Origin: Burkholderiales bacterium JOSHI_001
GTDB lineage: Bacteria; Pseudomonadota; Gammaproteobacteria; Burkholderiales; Burkholderiaceae_C
Length of the DNA stretch: 64,000 bases
Direction of reading: 5' to 3'
Assembly: GCA_000244995.1 (NCBI GenBank)
Contig: CM001438.1
Coordinates: 3,930,090 to 3,994,089, forward strand
The notes below the pieces were generated by a model. The model made no database searches, had not been told where the DNA came from, and saw only the letters and a program-made list of their open reading frames with translations. Every line of letters begins with the position of its first letter. Position 1 is the first letter of the stretch. This document shows, one piece after another, positions 52,861-61,430 of this stretch. Position numbers and translations under genes: made by a program.

Positions 52861-53874
52861 ATGAAACAAGCCACACGGACGCTGTTGGCCGCAGCGATGG
52901 CAGGGATGCTGGCCGCCCAGGCCGGGCTGGCGCAGGCGCAGGTGGCGCCCATACAGATCGGCTACGGCAACGTCTACCCCACGCTCACCGAGCAGAGCCT
53001 GACGACGGGCCGCGCGGCGGTGGACGCCCCCTGGTACGTCAGCTTCGACCTGCTGGCCCGTTCCGACGTGAGCGCCGGCGCCCTGGGCCTGGGGGCCGGC
53101 AGCAATGGCAGCTTCTTCCAGCTGAGCTCGATGCGCATCGTCACCCTGGACGGCGCGAACGTGGCCTTCGGCTCCGACAGCTTCGCCACCAACCCCTTCC
53201 CGCACGCCATCGAGGCCCTGGCCACGGCCCATGACCTGGCCCCCGGGCACTATGCCATCGAGGTGTCGGGCACCGGCAACCGCATCCTGTGCACGCCCTT
53301 CTGCGGTGACGCGGCCGACTTCGAGGTTCGGCTGCAGGTGCTGCCGGGCAGCCAGCCACCGACGGCCGCACCGGTGGGCCCGCCCACCTTGCTGGCCAAC
53401 TACGGCAATGTGTTTCCCACGCTCACGCAGCGCGATCTGACGGTGGGGCTCAGCGCCGGCAGCGGCCCCTGGTACGTGGGCTTCAACCTGCTGGCCCCGG
53501 CGACAGTGAATCTGGGCGCCTTGGGCCTGGGGGCTGGCAGCAATGGCAGCTTCTTCGACCTGAGCGCCGTGCGCATCGTCGGCATGGACGGCCGCCATGT
53601 CGCCTTCGGCACCGACACCTTCGTGGGCAACCCCTTCCGGGACCCGGTGGAAGCGCTGGTCAGCGTGCCGGTGCTGGAACCAGGCGCCTACGCCGTGGAA
53701 TTCTCCGGCGCGGGCAACCGGGTGCTGTGCACGCCCTTCTGCGGCGATGCGGCCGACCTGGTGCTGCGCCTGCAGGTGACCACGGCCGTGGACGAACCCG
53801 CCGCGGCCCTGATGCTGCTGGGCGGCCTGGCGGGCCTGGCCTGGCGCCGCCGGCGCGGCCGGGCCAGGACCTGA
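52861..53874 (+). CDS. PEP-CTERM-like surface protein with duplicated domain
   Basis: A 337-residue secreted protein: signal peptide ending LAQAQ, two tandem copies of a 130-residue beta-rich domain (about 31-162 and 176-307), and a C-terminal sorting tail DEPAAALMLLGGLAGLAW followed by RRRRGR. Each copy has YGNVYPTLT or YGNVFPTLT, LGLGAGSNGSFF and CTPFCGDAAD. The tail reads DEP rather than PEP, a relaxed exosortase motif. GGAGGCGGGAG lies just before the ATG. The domain is not one I recognise. Confidence 0.8.
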   Translation: MKQATRTLLAAAMAGMLAAQAGLAQAQVAPIQIGYGNVYPTLTEQSLTTGRAAVDAPWYVSFDLLARSDVSAGALGLGAGSNGSFFQLSSMRIVTLDGANVAFGSDSFATNPFPHAIEALATAHDLAPGHYAIEVSGTGNRILCTPFCGDAADFEVRLQVLPGSQPPTAAPVGPPTLLANYGNVFPTLTQRDLTVGLSAGSGPWYVGFNLLAPATVNLGALGLGAGSNGSFFDLSAVRIVGMDGRHVAFGTDTFVGNPFRDPVEALVSVPVLEPGAYAVEFSGAGNRVLCTPFCGDAADLVLRLQVTTAVDEPAAALMLLGGLAGLAWRRRRGRART

Positions 53875-53887
53875 AGCCCATCGACGG

Positions 53888-53905
53888 CTGGGGCTTCAGC
53901 CCCAG
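53888..53905. terminator. Bidirectional hairpin between convergent genes
   Basis: CTGGGGC-TTCA-GCCCCAG, a perfect 7-bp stem, lies between the PEP-CTERM-like gene and the convergent enoyl-CoA hydratase gene, overlapping the stop codon of the latter. No T run. Confidence 0.5.
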
Positions 53906-54681
53906 TTCGGCTTGCGCTTGTCGATGAAGGCCTGCACGCCTTCCAGGGCGCTGGCGTCCATCATGTTGCAGGCCATGGTGTTGCCGGCGTCTTCGTAGGC
54001 TGCGGCGATGCCGGTTTCCAGCTGGCGGTAGAACAGCTGCTTGCCCAGCGCCAGGGCGACGCGCGGCTTGGCGCAGATGCTGGCGGCCAGCAGGTCCACC
54101 GCGCTGTCCAGCTCGGCCGCGTCCACCACATGGTTCAGCAGGCCTTCCGCCTGGGCCTGCTGGGCCGAGATGAAATTGCCGGTGACCAGCATCTCGAACG
54201 CCGCCTTGCGCGACAGGTTGCGCGACAGCGCCACGCTGGGCGTGGAGCAGAACAGGCCCAGGTTCACGCCGCTGACCGCAAAGCGCGCCTCCTTCACCGC
54301 CACCGCCAGGTCGCACTGCGCCACCAGCTGGCAACCGGCCGCGGTGGCGATGCCCTGCACCTTGGCGATCACCGGCAGCGGCAGGCGCTGGATGGACAGC
54401 ATCAGCTTCGCGCACTGGGCGAACAGGCCCTCGTAATAGCCCAGTGCGGGCGAAGCGCGCATTTCCTTCAGGTCGTGGCCGGCGCAGAAGGCTTTGCCGG
54501 CGGCGGCGATCACCACCACCCGCGCGGATTCGTCCTTCGCCAGAGCGTCCAGTTCGGTCTGCAGCGCGGTGAGCATGCCCTCGGACAGGGCGTTGAAGGC
54601 CTGCGGACGGTTCAGGGTGAGCGTGACCACGCCACGCGCGTCGGCGCTGCGTTGCACAAAGGGGTCGTTGGTGCTGAGCAT
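53896..54681 (-). CDS. Enoyl-CoA hydratase/isomerase family protein
   Basis: A 261-residue crotonase-fold enzyme. NRPQAFNALS and FCAGHDLKEM form the oxyanion-hole half, and QLVAQCDLAVA the second; the usual first catalytic glutamate region reads IATAAGCQL, so one acid may be absent and the exact reaction is uncertain. AAGGAA precedes the ATG. Last gene of the metY operon, 11 bases after an acyl-CoA synthetase that could supply its substrate. Confidence 0.85.
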   Translation of the reverse strand: MLSTNDPFVQRSADARGVVTLTLNRPQAFNALSEGMLTALQTELDALAKDESARVVVIAAAGKAFCAGHDLKEMRASPALGYYEGLFAQCAKLMLSIQRLPLPVIAKVQGIATAAGCQLVAQCDLAVAVKEARFAVSGVNLGLFCSTPSVALSRNLSRKAAFEMLVTGNFISAQQAQAEGLLNHVVDAAELDSAVDLLAASICAKPRVALALGKQLFYRQLETGIAAAYEDAGNTMACNMMDASALEGVQAFIDKRKPNWG

Positions 54682-54692
54682 GGTGGATTCCT

Positions 54693-56351
54693 TCACTCGA
54701 TGGCGCTGGATGACTTGGCGCGTTCGCGCAACTGGAACTTCTGGATCTTGCCGGTGGATGTCTTTGGAATTTCTTCGAAGCGGATCTCGCGCGGCACCTT
54801 GTAGCCGGCCAGCAGGGTCTTGCAGTGGGCCACCAGGTCGGCCGCAGTGACCTGCGCACCCGCCTTGATTTCCACATAGGCCACCGGCGTTTCGCCCCAT
54901 TTGGCGTCGGGCTTGGCCACCACCGCGCAGGCCAGCACCGCGGGGTGGCGGTACAGCGCGTCTTCCACCTCGATGGAGCTGATGTTTTCGCCCCCGCTGA
55001 TGATCACGTCCTTGCTGCGGTCCTTGATCTTCACGTAGCGGTCGGCTTCCATCACCGCCAGGTCGCCGGTGTGGAACCAGCCGCCTTCGAAGGCCTTGTG
55101 GGTGGCGTTCGGGTTCTTCAGGTAGCCCTTCATCACGATGTTGCCGCGGAACATGATCTCGCCCATGGTCTGCCCGTCGGCCGGGATGTCGGCCAAGGTC
55201 TCGGGGTCCAGCACCGTCATGCCTTCCTGCAGCACGTAGCGCACGCCCTGGCGGCCGTTCAGCCGGGTTTGTTCGCTCAGGCTCTGTTCGGACCAGTGCG
55301 GGTGCTTCACCGCCACCGAGGCCGGGCCGTAGACCTCGGTCAGGCCATAGACATGGGTGATGTCGAAGCCGATGCGGGCCATGCCCTCGATCATGGACGC
55401 CGGCGGCGCCGCGCCGGCCACCATGCCGCGCACCTGCTGGCGACCTTCACCCGACAGGCCCGCGCGCATCTCGTCCGGCGCGTTGAAGATCAGGCTGTGC
55501 ACGATGGGTGCGGCGCAGTAGTGGTCCACCTTGTGTTCACGCATGGCGCCCAGGATGGCGGCAGCCTCCACGCGGCGCAGGCACACGTGCGTGCCGCCCA
55601 GCATGGCCACGGTCCAGGGAAAACACCAGCCGTTGCAATGGAACATGGGCAAGGTCCACAGGTAGACCGGGAAATGCGGCATGGTCCAGGTGGCGGCGTT
55701 GCACACGGCGTTCAGGTAGGCGCCGCGGTGGTGGGTGACCACGCCCTTGGGGTCGCCGGTGGTGCCGCTGGTGTAGCTGACGGCGATGGCATCCCACTCG
55801 TCGGCCGCACCGTCCAGCCGCGCCAGGGGTTCGTGCGCGGCCAGCAGGGCTTCGTACTCGTGGGCGCCCAGGCGGTCGCCCGGGCCGGTGTATTCGCTGT
55901 CGCAGACGTCGATCACCACCAGCTCGCGGCCGTGTTCGCTTTTCAGCAGTTGCAGCGCGCTCTTCATCAGCGGCGCGAACTCGCGGTCGGTGATCAGCAC
56001 CTGCGCTTCGCAGTGGTTCATCTGCCAGGCCAGCAGCGCCGCGTCCAGACGGGTGTTCAGGGTGTTCAGCACCGCGTTCAGCGCCGGCACGGCGTAGTGC
56101 GCCTCCACCATCTCCGGCGTGTTGGGCAGCATCACGCTCACCGTGCTGCCGCGGCCCACGCCCAAGGCCTTCAGCGCCGCGGCCAGGCGGGCCGAGCGGT
56201 CACGCAAGGTCTTCCAGTTGCAGCGCCGCGCGCCGTGGATGATGGCCGGGCGATCGGGAAAGACCTCGGCGCTGCGCTCCACGAAGCTCACGGGCGACAA
56301 GGCCACGAAGTTGGCCGGGGTCTTGGACAGGTTTTGGTCGTAGATGCTCAT
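54693..56351 (-). CDS. Acyl-CoA synthetase (AMP-binding)
   Basis: A 552-residue ANL ligase of the medium-chain/3-methylmercaptopropionyl-CoA ligase type. P-loop SYTSGTTGDPKGVVTHHRGAY-type segment near 185, the WTLPMFHCNGWCFPW motif, THVYGLTEVYGP, and C-terminal KTSTGKIQKFQLRE with the catalytic lysine. It makes an acyl-CoA that the adjacent enoyl-CoA hydratase could process. Its start overlaps the stop of the TIR-like membrane gene by an ATGA. Confidence 0.9.
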   Translation of the reverse strand: MSIYDQNLSKTPANFVALSPVSFVERSAEVFPDRPAIIHGARRCNWKTLRDRSARLAAALKALGVGRGSTVSVMLPNTPEMVEAHYAVPALNAVLNTLNTRLDAALLAWQMNHCEAQVLITDREFAPLMKSALQLLKSEHGRELVVIDVCDSEYTGPGDRLGAHEYEALLAAHEPLARLDGAADEWDAIAVSYTSGTTGDPKGVVTHHRGAYLNAVCNAATWTMPHFPVYLWTLPMFHCNGWCFPWTVAMLGGTHVCLRRVEAAAILGAMREHKVDHYCAAPIVHSLIFNAPDEMRAGLSGEGRQQVRGMVAGAAPPASMIEGMARIGFDITHVYGLTEVYGPASVAVKHPHWSEQSLSEQTRLNGRQGVRYVLQEGMTVLDPETLADIPADGQTMGEIMFRGNIVMKGYLKNPNATHKAFEGGWFHTGDLAVMEADRYVKIKDRSKDVIISGGENISSIEVEDALYRHPAVLACAVVAKPDAKWGETPVAYVEIKAGAQVTAADLVAHCKTLLAGYKVPREIRFEEIPKTSTGKIQKFQLRERAKSSSAIE

Positions 56352-57718
56352 GCAGCCCTCTGGGTGGGTCGGGTTGGCGCGCCGCCGCCGAAGCGCCGCT
56401 GGAATTCTGGCTCATCCATCCACAGCATGCGCCCGGCGGACCACCAGGCGGCGAACAGGGCCACCGGAAACAGCGCCACATGCCACCAGGCCCGACGGCG
56501 CCAGCCCAGGTAGAACCAATGGGCGCCGAAGTGACCGAGCAGGAAGGCCAGCGTCACCGCCATGGCGCGGGAAGGCCGGGCCTGGCGGGGCGGCAAATTG
56601 GGCAGGTGTGGCCGCAGCCGCTGCCAGGCTTCGCCCAGCACCGCCGCATTGGGTCGTAACACCGAAAGCACCAGCAAGCGGGCCCAGCCGCCCGGTGTGT
56701 TGGGCACAGCGCGTACCGGCTCCACGCAGGCAAGGCCCGCGGCATCGAAACCCACCAGGGCACCGATGCGCACGGTGCCCCGGTAGCCGGCCCAGCGGCG
56801 CCAGCCGCGCAGGGGCGGGTCGCAGAGGGTGGCGGGCAGGCGGCCGCCCAGTGCCTGCTGCAGCGGCAGCGCCACTTCGGGCGGCAACTGGGTGGAGCCC
56901 AGCACCGCCAGCAGCACCCGCTGGCGCGGCACGGTGCGCAGTGCCTGCTCGAGTTCCCAGGCCACGCCCGGCGAGTTGCCCACGCGCAGCACCACCAGGG
57001 CCGCGCCTTGCATCAGGTCCAGCACCACGCGCTGCCAATCGGCGTGCGACACGTACAGGCGCGCGGCACCCAGTTCGGGCAGCGGCTCATCCGGCTTGCC
57101 GATGGCCACCACCGGCCCGTGTTCGTTCAGCAGCCAGGCCAGCTCCTGTTCGGGCGTGGCGACGGCCAACAGGCGCATCGCGCTGCCGACAAGGCGAAAG
57201 CCGCCGTCGAACAGCAGGGCCTGGTCGTCGTCCTGGAAGGAGCGCAGGTACAGCACCGGGGGCCGCGGGTCGGCCTGCATGCGCTCGTCGGCGGTTTCGG
57301 TCTCGTGGCGAAGCACACGGCGAACCAGGTGCAGCAGCCACAGCAGCAGCGCGAGGACGGTCAGCGAAAAGGCCGTGTCGGCCAGGTCGCGGTCCACGCC
57401 TTCCAGGGGCCGATCGGCCAGCGGAAACAGCACTGCCAGCGGCAGGCAGCTCAGCAGCACCAGCCATTGCCACTTCAGCGATGCGCGCCGACGTTCGTCA
57501 CGCCGCGGCCGGATGGCCCCGCAACCCAAGGCCAGCAGCCACAGGCCCAGGCCGCCCACCAGCGTGGCACCAGCCAGCCAGGGCGCCCACTGTGCCAGCA
57601 GGCCGGCGCTCAGGGTGGTCCGGTTCGCCAGTTCATCACCCACTGCGAGCACCGCCGCTGCCACCGCCCCGAACATGAGCGCCAGGCCCATGGCTTTCAG
57701 GCGCCGGTCTTCCCGCAC
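56348..57718 (-). CDS. Membrane protein with TIR-like Rossmannoid domain and TM2 domain
   Basis: A 456-residue protein I cannot assign to a characterised family. Four predicted spans (about 10-27, 43-66, 82-100, 115-133) are followed by a cytoplasmic alpha/beta domain (about 153-275) starting PPVLYLRSFQDDD, with GPVVAIGKPDE, LGAARLYV and VAWELEQAL; the glutamate in WELEQ could match the catalytic Glu of TIR-type NADases. A C-terminal pair of spans (386-440) reads LLGHFGAHWFYLG, the TM2-domain hallmark. It lies 4 bases after metY and is ATGA-coupled to the acyl-CoA synthetase. Domain naming is inference. Confidence 0.65.
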   Translation of the reverse strand: MREDRRLKAMGLALMFGAVAAAVLAVGDELANRTTLSAGLLAQWAPWLAGATLVGGLGLWLLALGCGAIRPRRDERRRASLKWQWLVLLSCLPLAVLFPLADRPLEGVDRDLADTAFSLTVLALLLWLLHLVRRVLRHETETADERMQADPRPPVLYLRSFQDDDQALLFDGGFRLVGSAMRLLAVATPEQELAWLLNEHGPVVAIGKPDEPLPELGAARLYVSHADWQRVVLDLMQGAALVVLRVGNSPGVAWELEQALRTVPRQRVLLAVLGSTQLPPEVALPLQQALGGRLPATLCDPPLRGWRRWAGYRGTVRIGALVGFDAAGLACVEPVRAVPNTPGGWARLLVLSVLRPNAAVLGEAWQRLRPHLPNLPPRQARPSRAMAVTLAFLLGHFGAHWFYLGWRRRAWWHVALFPVALFAAWWSAGRMLWMDEPEFQRRFGGGAPTRPTQRAA

Positions 57719-57722
57719 CGCT

Positions 57723-59006
57723 TCAGCCCGCCTTGGCCAGCGCCTGGTCGATGTCCCAGAGGATGTCGTCGATGTGCTCCAGGCCCACCGAGATGCGGAT
57801 CATGTCCGGCGGCACGCCGGCCGCGCGCTGCTGGGCTTCGTCCAGCTGGCGGTGGGTGGTGCTGGCGGGGTGGCTGATCAGTGTGCGGGTGTCACCGATG
57901 TTGACCAGATGGCTCATGAACTGCGCCCCTTCGATGAACTTCACGCCGCGCTCCATGCCGCCCTTGACACCGAAGGCCAGCAGGCCGGAGGCCCCGCGCA
58001 TCTGGCGTTTCATCAAGGCATGCTGCGGGTGGTCTTCCAGGCCGGGGTAGTTGACCCAGGCCACCGCGGGGTGCGTGCGCAGGTGCTGCGCCACGGCCAG
58101 CGCGTTGGCGCAGTGGCGTTCCATGCGGATGGGCAGGGTCTCCACCCCCTGCAGGATCTGCCAGGCGCTCATCGGTGCCAGCGCGCCGCCGTAAACGCGC
58201 AGGGTTTCCATGCGGCAGCGCATGGTGAAACCGAAGTCGCCGAAGGTTTCATAGAACTTCACCCCGTGGTAGCCGGGGCTGGGTTCGGTCATGCCGGGGA
58301 ACTTGCCGTTGTCCCATGGGAAGCGGCCACTTTCCACCACCACGCCGCCGAGGGTGGTGCCGTGGCCGGCCAGGTACTTGGTGGCCGAATGCACCACCAC
58401 GTCGGCGCCGTGTTCAATGGGGTTGCACAGGAAGGGGCTGGGCACGGTGTTGTCAACGACCAGCGGCAGGCCGTGGGCGTGTGCCACGTCGGCCACTGCC
58501 GCGAGGTCCAGCACCGTCAGGCTGGGGTTGCCCAGGCTTTCGGCAAACACCGCACGGGTGCTGGGGCGGATGGCGGCGGCGAAGGCGTCGGGTTTCGTGG
58601 CGTCAACAAACGTGGTCTCGATGCCGAACTTCTTCAGGTTCACCGCCAGCATCGTCACCGTGCCGCCGTACAGCGCGCCGGCCGCCACGATGTGGTCGCC
58701 AGCCTGCAGGATGGTCATCAGCGCCAGGGCCTCGGCCGCCATGCCACTGGCCGCAGCCACCCCGGCGCGCCCGCCCTCCAGCGCCGCCACGCGTTCTTCC
58801 AGCGCCGCCACGGTGGGGTTGCTCAGGCGCGAGTACACATTGCCAAAGGTCTGCAGGTTGAACAGGCTGGCGGCGTGCTCGGCGCTGTCGAACACGAAGC
58901 TGGTGGTCTGGTAGATGGGCAGCGCACGCGCGCCGGTTGCGGCATCGGGCACCTGGCCGGCGTGGATGGCCAGGGTTTCGGGTCGGAAGCGGCGTTCTTC
59001 AGCCAT
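57723..59006 (-). CDS. metY: O-acetylhomoserine aminocarboxypropyltransferase (MetY type)
   Basis: A 427-residue PLP enzyme that makes homocysteine from O-acetylhomoserine and sulfide. PLP lysine K210 in HSATKYLAGHG, SGMAAEALAL and the ALYGGTVTML loop are visible. The length and the KFIEGAQFMSHLVNIGDTRTL-type C-terminal segment favour MetY over methionine gamma-lyase or cystathionine gamma-synthase. It overlaps the CoA-binding protein gene by 8 bases. Confidence 0.88.
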   Translation of the reverse strand: MAEERRFRPETLAIHAGQVPDAATGARALPIYQTTSFVFDSAEHAASLFNLQTFGNVYSRLSNPTVAALEERVAALEGGRAGVAAASGMAAEALALMTILQAGDHIVAAGALYGGTVTMLAVNLKKFGIETTFVDATKPDAFAAAIRPSTRAVFAESLGNPSLTVLDLAAVADVAHAHGLPLVVDNTVPSPFLCNPIEHGADVVVHSATKYLAGHGTTLGGVVVESGRFPWDNGKFPGMTEPSPGYHGVKFYETFGDFGFTMRCRMETLRVYGGALAPMSAWQILQGVETLPIRMERHCANALAVAQHLRTHPAVAWVNYPGLEDHPQHALMKRQMRGASGLLAFGVKGGMERGVKFIEGAQFMSHLVNIGDTRTLISHPASTTHRQLDEAQQRAAGVPPDMIRISVGLEHIDDILWDIDQALAKAG

Positions 59007-59463
59007 GGCGACGTGTCGCGGATATGACGCCGGTGTTCACCCCGGCCCAATGCAGCCCGCCGAACAGGCGTGCATGCTCGATCTTCACGCAGCGGTTGAA
59101 CACCGTGTCCAGCCCAGCCGCACGGGCCCGTTCGGTGGCCGCGTCGTTGTTCACCCCCAGTTGCTGCCACAGGCACTTGGCGCCGATGGCGATGGCGCTG
59201 TCGGCGATGGGACCCACGTCTTCGCTGCGGCGGAACACGTCCACCAGGTCCACCGGGTGCGGAATGTCTTCCAGCCGCGCATAGCAGCGTTCGCCCAGGA
59301 TTTCGCTGCAGCGCGGGTTCACCGGCACGATGCGGTAGCCCTGTTCCTGCATGTACTTGGCGGCGAAAAAGCTGGGACGGTGCCACTGGTCCGACAGCCC
59401 CACCACCGCCAGGGTGCGGCAGCCGTTCAGGATGCGGCGCAGCGCCGCGTGGTCGTTGTGCAT
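58999..59463 (-). CDS. CoA-binding domain protein (YccU-like)
   Basis: A 154-residue Rossmann-fold protein: TLAVVGLSDQWHRPSFFAAKYMQEQGYRIVPVNP is the CoA-binding signature, followed by VDLVDVFRRSEDV and KCLWQQLGV. These small proteins bind CoA but have no established function. First gene of the metY operon, divergent from the glycine-riboswitch leader. Confidence 0.88.
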   Translation of the reverse strand: MHNDHAALRRILNGCRTLAVVGLSDQWHRPSFFAAKYMQEQGYRIVPVNPRCSEILGERCYARLEDIPHPVDLVDVFRRSEDVGPIADSAIAIGAKCLWQQLGVNNDAATERARAAGLDTVFNRCVKIEHARLFGGLHWAGVNTGVISATRRHG

Positions 59464-59531
59464 GCGGCAACTGTAGGGCAGCGTTCCCGCGGTGGCAGCA
59501 GGTGTTGCCCTGGGCTACACTGCCGCCGCCA

Positions 59532-59745
59532 GGAGAGTGTGGAGCCCGCGAAGCTGCGGGCAGCCACCGCCGAAGGCGCAGGGCGCAAGCCCGAACGCTC
59601 AGGCACAAGGACTGGCAAGCGCTTCCCCAGGAAGCGTTCCTCGACTGGAGAGAGGCGGGTGCTGCAACCCGTCCACCGAAGGGGCAAGCGGGCCGCCGGC
59701 CGAACCGGCGCCGCCAATCTCTCAGGTAAAGCGGACAGCGAGGGC
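59532..59745 (+). ncRNA. Tandem glycine riboswitch
   Basis: Two consecutive glycine aptamers precede gcvT. Aptamer 1 starts GGAGAG (59532), contains CCGCCGAAGG and CGCTCAGGCACAAGGACTGG, and ends near 59615 before a linker hairpin. Aptamer 2 starts GGAGAG (59647), contains CCACCGAAGGGGCAAGC, ATCTCTCAGGTAAAGCGGAC and ends near 59745. Both cores carry the conserved CTCAGG and GGAC motifs. In this family glycine turns on expression of the cleavage system; that is established for homologues and inferred here. Confidence 0.93.
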
Positions 59746-59752
59746 ACGTAGC

Positions 59753-59772
59753 GGCACCCCCCCGGGGGTGCC
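59753..59772 (+). other. Hairpin between riboswitch and gcvT, candidate expression platform
   Basis: GGCACCCCC-CC-GGGGGTGCC is a perfect 9-bp stem lying 7 bases after aptamer 2 and 37 bases before the gcvT ATG. Without a T run it might act by folding the leader or be a repeat-type palindrome. Confidence 0.5.
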
Positions 59773-59809
59773 AGGCCTGTGACCCTCGACAGCACTGGAT
59801 GCGCCCGCC

Positions 59810-60931
59810 ATGACCGAGACCCTGCTCAACACGCCGCTGCACGCCCTGCACCTGGAACTGGGTGCCAAGATGGTGCCCTTTGCCGGCTACAGCATGCCGG
59901 TGCAGTACCCCGGCGGCATCATCGCCGAGCACCGCCAGTGCCGAGAGGCGGCGGCCCTGTTCGACGTGTCGCACATGGGCCAGATCCGCCTGGTGGGCCC
60001 GGCCGCCGCCGCCGCGCTGGAAACCCTGGTGCCCATGGACATCGTCGACCTGGCCGTCGGCAAGCAGCGCTACGCGCTGTTCACCAACCCGGAAGGCGGC
60101 ATCCTGGACGACCTGATGGTGACGCGCCGCCCTGGCGACCTGTTCCTGGTGGTGAACGCGGCCTGCAAGGCGGCCGACCTGCAGCACCTGAAAGGCCAGA
60201 TCGGCAACCGCTGCGAAGTGATCAACCTGCCCGACCGCGCCCTGCTGGCGCTGCAGGGCCCGAAGGCCGCCGAAGCCCTGGCCAAGCTGAACCCGGTGGT
60301 GAGCAGCCTGACCTTCATGACCGGGCAGATGGTCACGCTGCACGGCGCCGAGTGTTTCGTCACCCGCTCGGGCTACACGGGTGAGGACGGCTTCGAGATA
60401 TCGGTGCCCGAAGACCGCGCCGAAGCCCTGGCCCGCGCCCTGCTGGCCTTGCCCGAGGTGGGCCCCGCAGGCCTGGGCGCGCGTGACACGCTGCGCCTGG
60501 AAGCCGGCCTGTGCCTGTACGGCCACGACATCAACACCCGCAGCACCCCGGTGGAAGCCGCCCTCACCTGGGCCATCCAGAAGGTGCGCCGGCCCGGCGG
60601 CGCGCGCGCAGGCGGCTACCCGGGCGCGGCCATCATCGAACAGCAGCTGGCCGAAGGCCCCGGCGTGAAACGCGTGGGCCTGCTCGGCGCCGAACGGGTG
60701 CCGGTGCGCGAAGGCGCCACCGTGTTTGCCAGCGCCGAGGGCGGCAGCCCCATCGGCCGCGTCACCAGCGGCACCCTGGCCCCAGGCGTGAACCAGGTCA
60801 TCGCGCTGGCCACGCTGGCGGTGAACCATGGCCAGGTGCAGCAGGACGTGTGGGCCGAGGTGCGCGGCAAGCGGGTGGCGATGCGCGTGGTGCCCCTGCC
60901 CTTCGCGCCGCACCGCTACCACCGCGGCTAG
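59810..60931 (+). CDS. gcvT: Glycine cleavage system T protein (aminomethyltransferase)
   Basis: A 373-residue T protein that releases ammonia and loads 5,10-methylenetetrahydrofolate from the H-protein aminomethyl group. Family motifs: GAKMVPFAGYSMPVQY, FDVSHMGQI, GYTGEDGFEI and GARDTLRLEAGLCLYGHDI with the catalytic aspartate. It follows the glycine riboswitch and precedes gcvH by 54 bases. Confidence 0.96.
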   Translation: MTETLLNTPLHALHLELGAKMVPFAGYSMPVQYPGGIIAEHRQCREAAALFDVSHMGQIRLVGPAAAAALETLVPMDIVDLAVGKQRYALFTNPEGGILDDLMVTRRPGDLFLVVNAACKAADLQHLKGQIGNRCEVINLPDRALLALQGPKAAEALAKLNPVVSSLTFMTGQMVTLHGAECFVTRSGYTGEDGFEISVPEDRAEALARALLALPEVGPAGLGARDTLRLEAGLCLYGHDINTRSTPVEAALTWAIQKVRRPGGARAGGYPGAAIIEQQLAEGPGVKRVGLLGAERVPVREGATVFASAEGGSPIGRVTSGTLAPGVNQVIALATLAVNHGQVQQDVWAEVRGKRVAMRVVPLPFAPHRYHRG

Positions 60932-60985
60932 AGTCCCGATCCGTTTTCATTTCCTCAACCTCCAACGCCCACCAGGAGCGCACCC

Positions 60986-61363
60986 ATGACGACCATGTTC
61001 ACCCCCGACCACGAGTGGATCAACATCGAAGACCACGAGGCCGCGGTGGTCGGCATCACCCTGCACGCGCAGGACGCGCTGGGGGACGTGGTCTTCGTCG
61101 ACCTGCCCGAGGTGGGCCGCACCTACAAGAAGGGCGAAGTGGCGGGTGTTGTTGAATCGGTGAAAGCCGCGGCCGACATCTACATGCCGGTGGAAGGCGA
61201 GGTGGTGGAGGTGAACGAGGCCCTGCGCGAGAATCCCGCGCTGGCCAACACCGACCCCATGGGCAATGGCTGGTTCTTCAAGGTGCACGTCACCCACATG
61301 GAACAGTTCGACGCCCTGATGGACCCGCCGGCCTACGACGCGCTGCTGAAGAAGAGCAGCTGA
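60986..61363 (+). CDS. gcvH: Glycine cleavage system H protein
   Basis: A 125-residue lipoyl carrier. The lipoylated lysine is in [16 protein letters not shown], and the start [12 protein letters not shown] is standard. CAGGAG precedes the ATG. It shuttles the aminomethyl group between GcvP and GcvT. 67 bases before gcvP. Confidence 0.97.
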   Translation: MTTMFTPDHEWINIEDHEAAVVGITLHAQDALGDVVFVDLPEVGRTYKKGEVAGVVESVKAAADIYMPVEGEVVEVNEALRENPALANTDPMGNGWFFKVHVTHMEQFDALMDPPAYDALLKKSS

Positions 61364-61430
61364 GCGCCACCCTGCCCCGCAGGCCCCCCGAAGACCGATT
61401 GCGCAGCACCCTGCTGCGCCAGGATGCCCC

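Noticed and set aside
57723-59006. MetY-family gene as methionine gamma-lyase partner of the orphan AceE
   Set aside because: Length and segments favour O-acetylhomoserine sulfhydrylase, and the gene is 23 kb from the AceE-type gene in an unrelated operon.
58823-60922. 699-residue minus-strand frame covering the riboswitch and gcvT
   Set aside because: It is antisense to gcvT and crosses the structured RNA leader; only its far end coincides with out-of-frame metY sequence.
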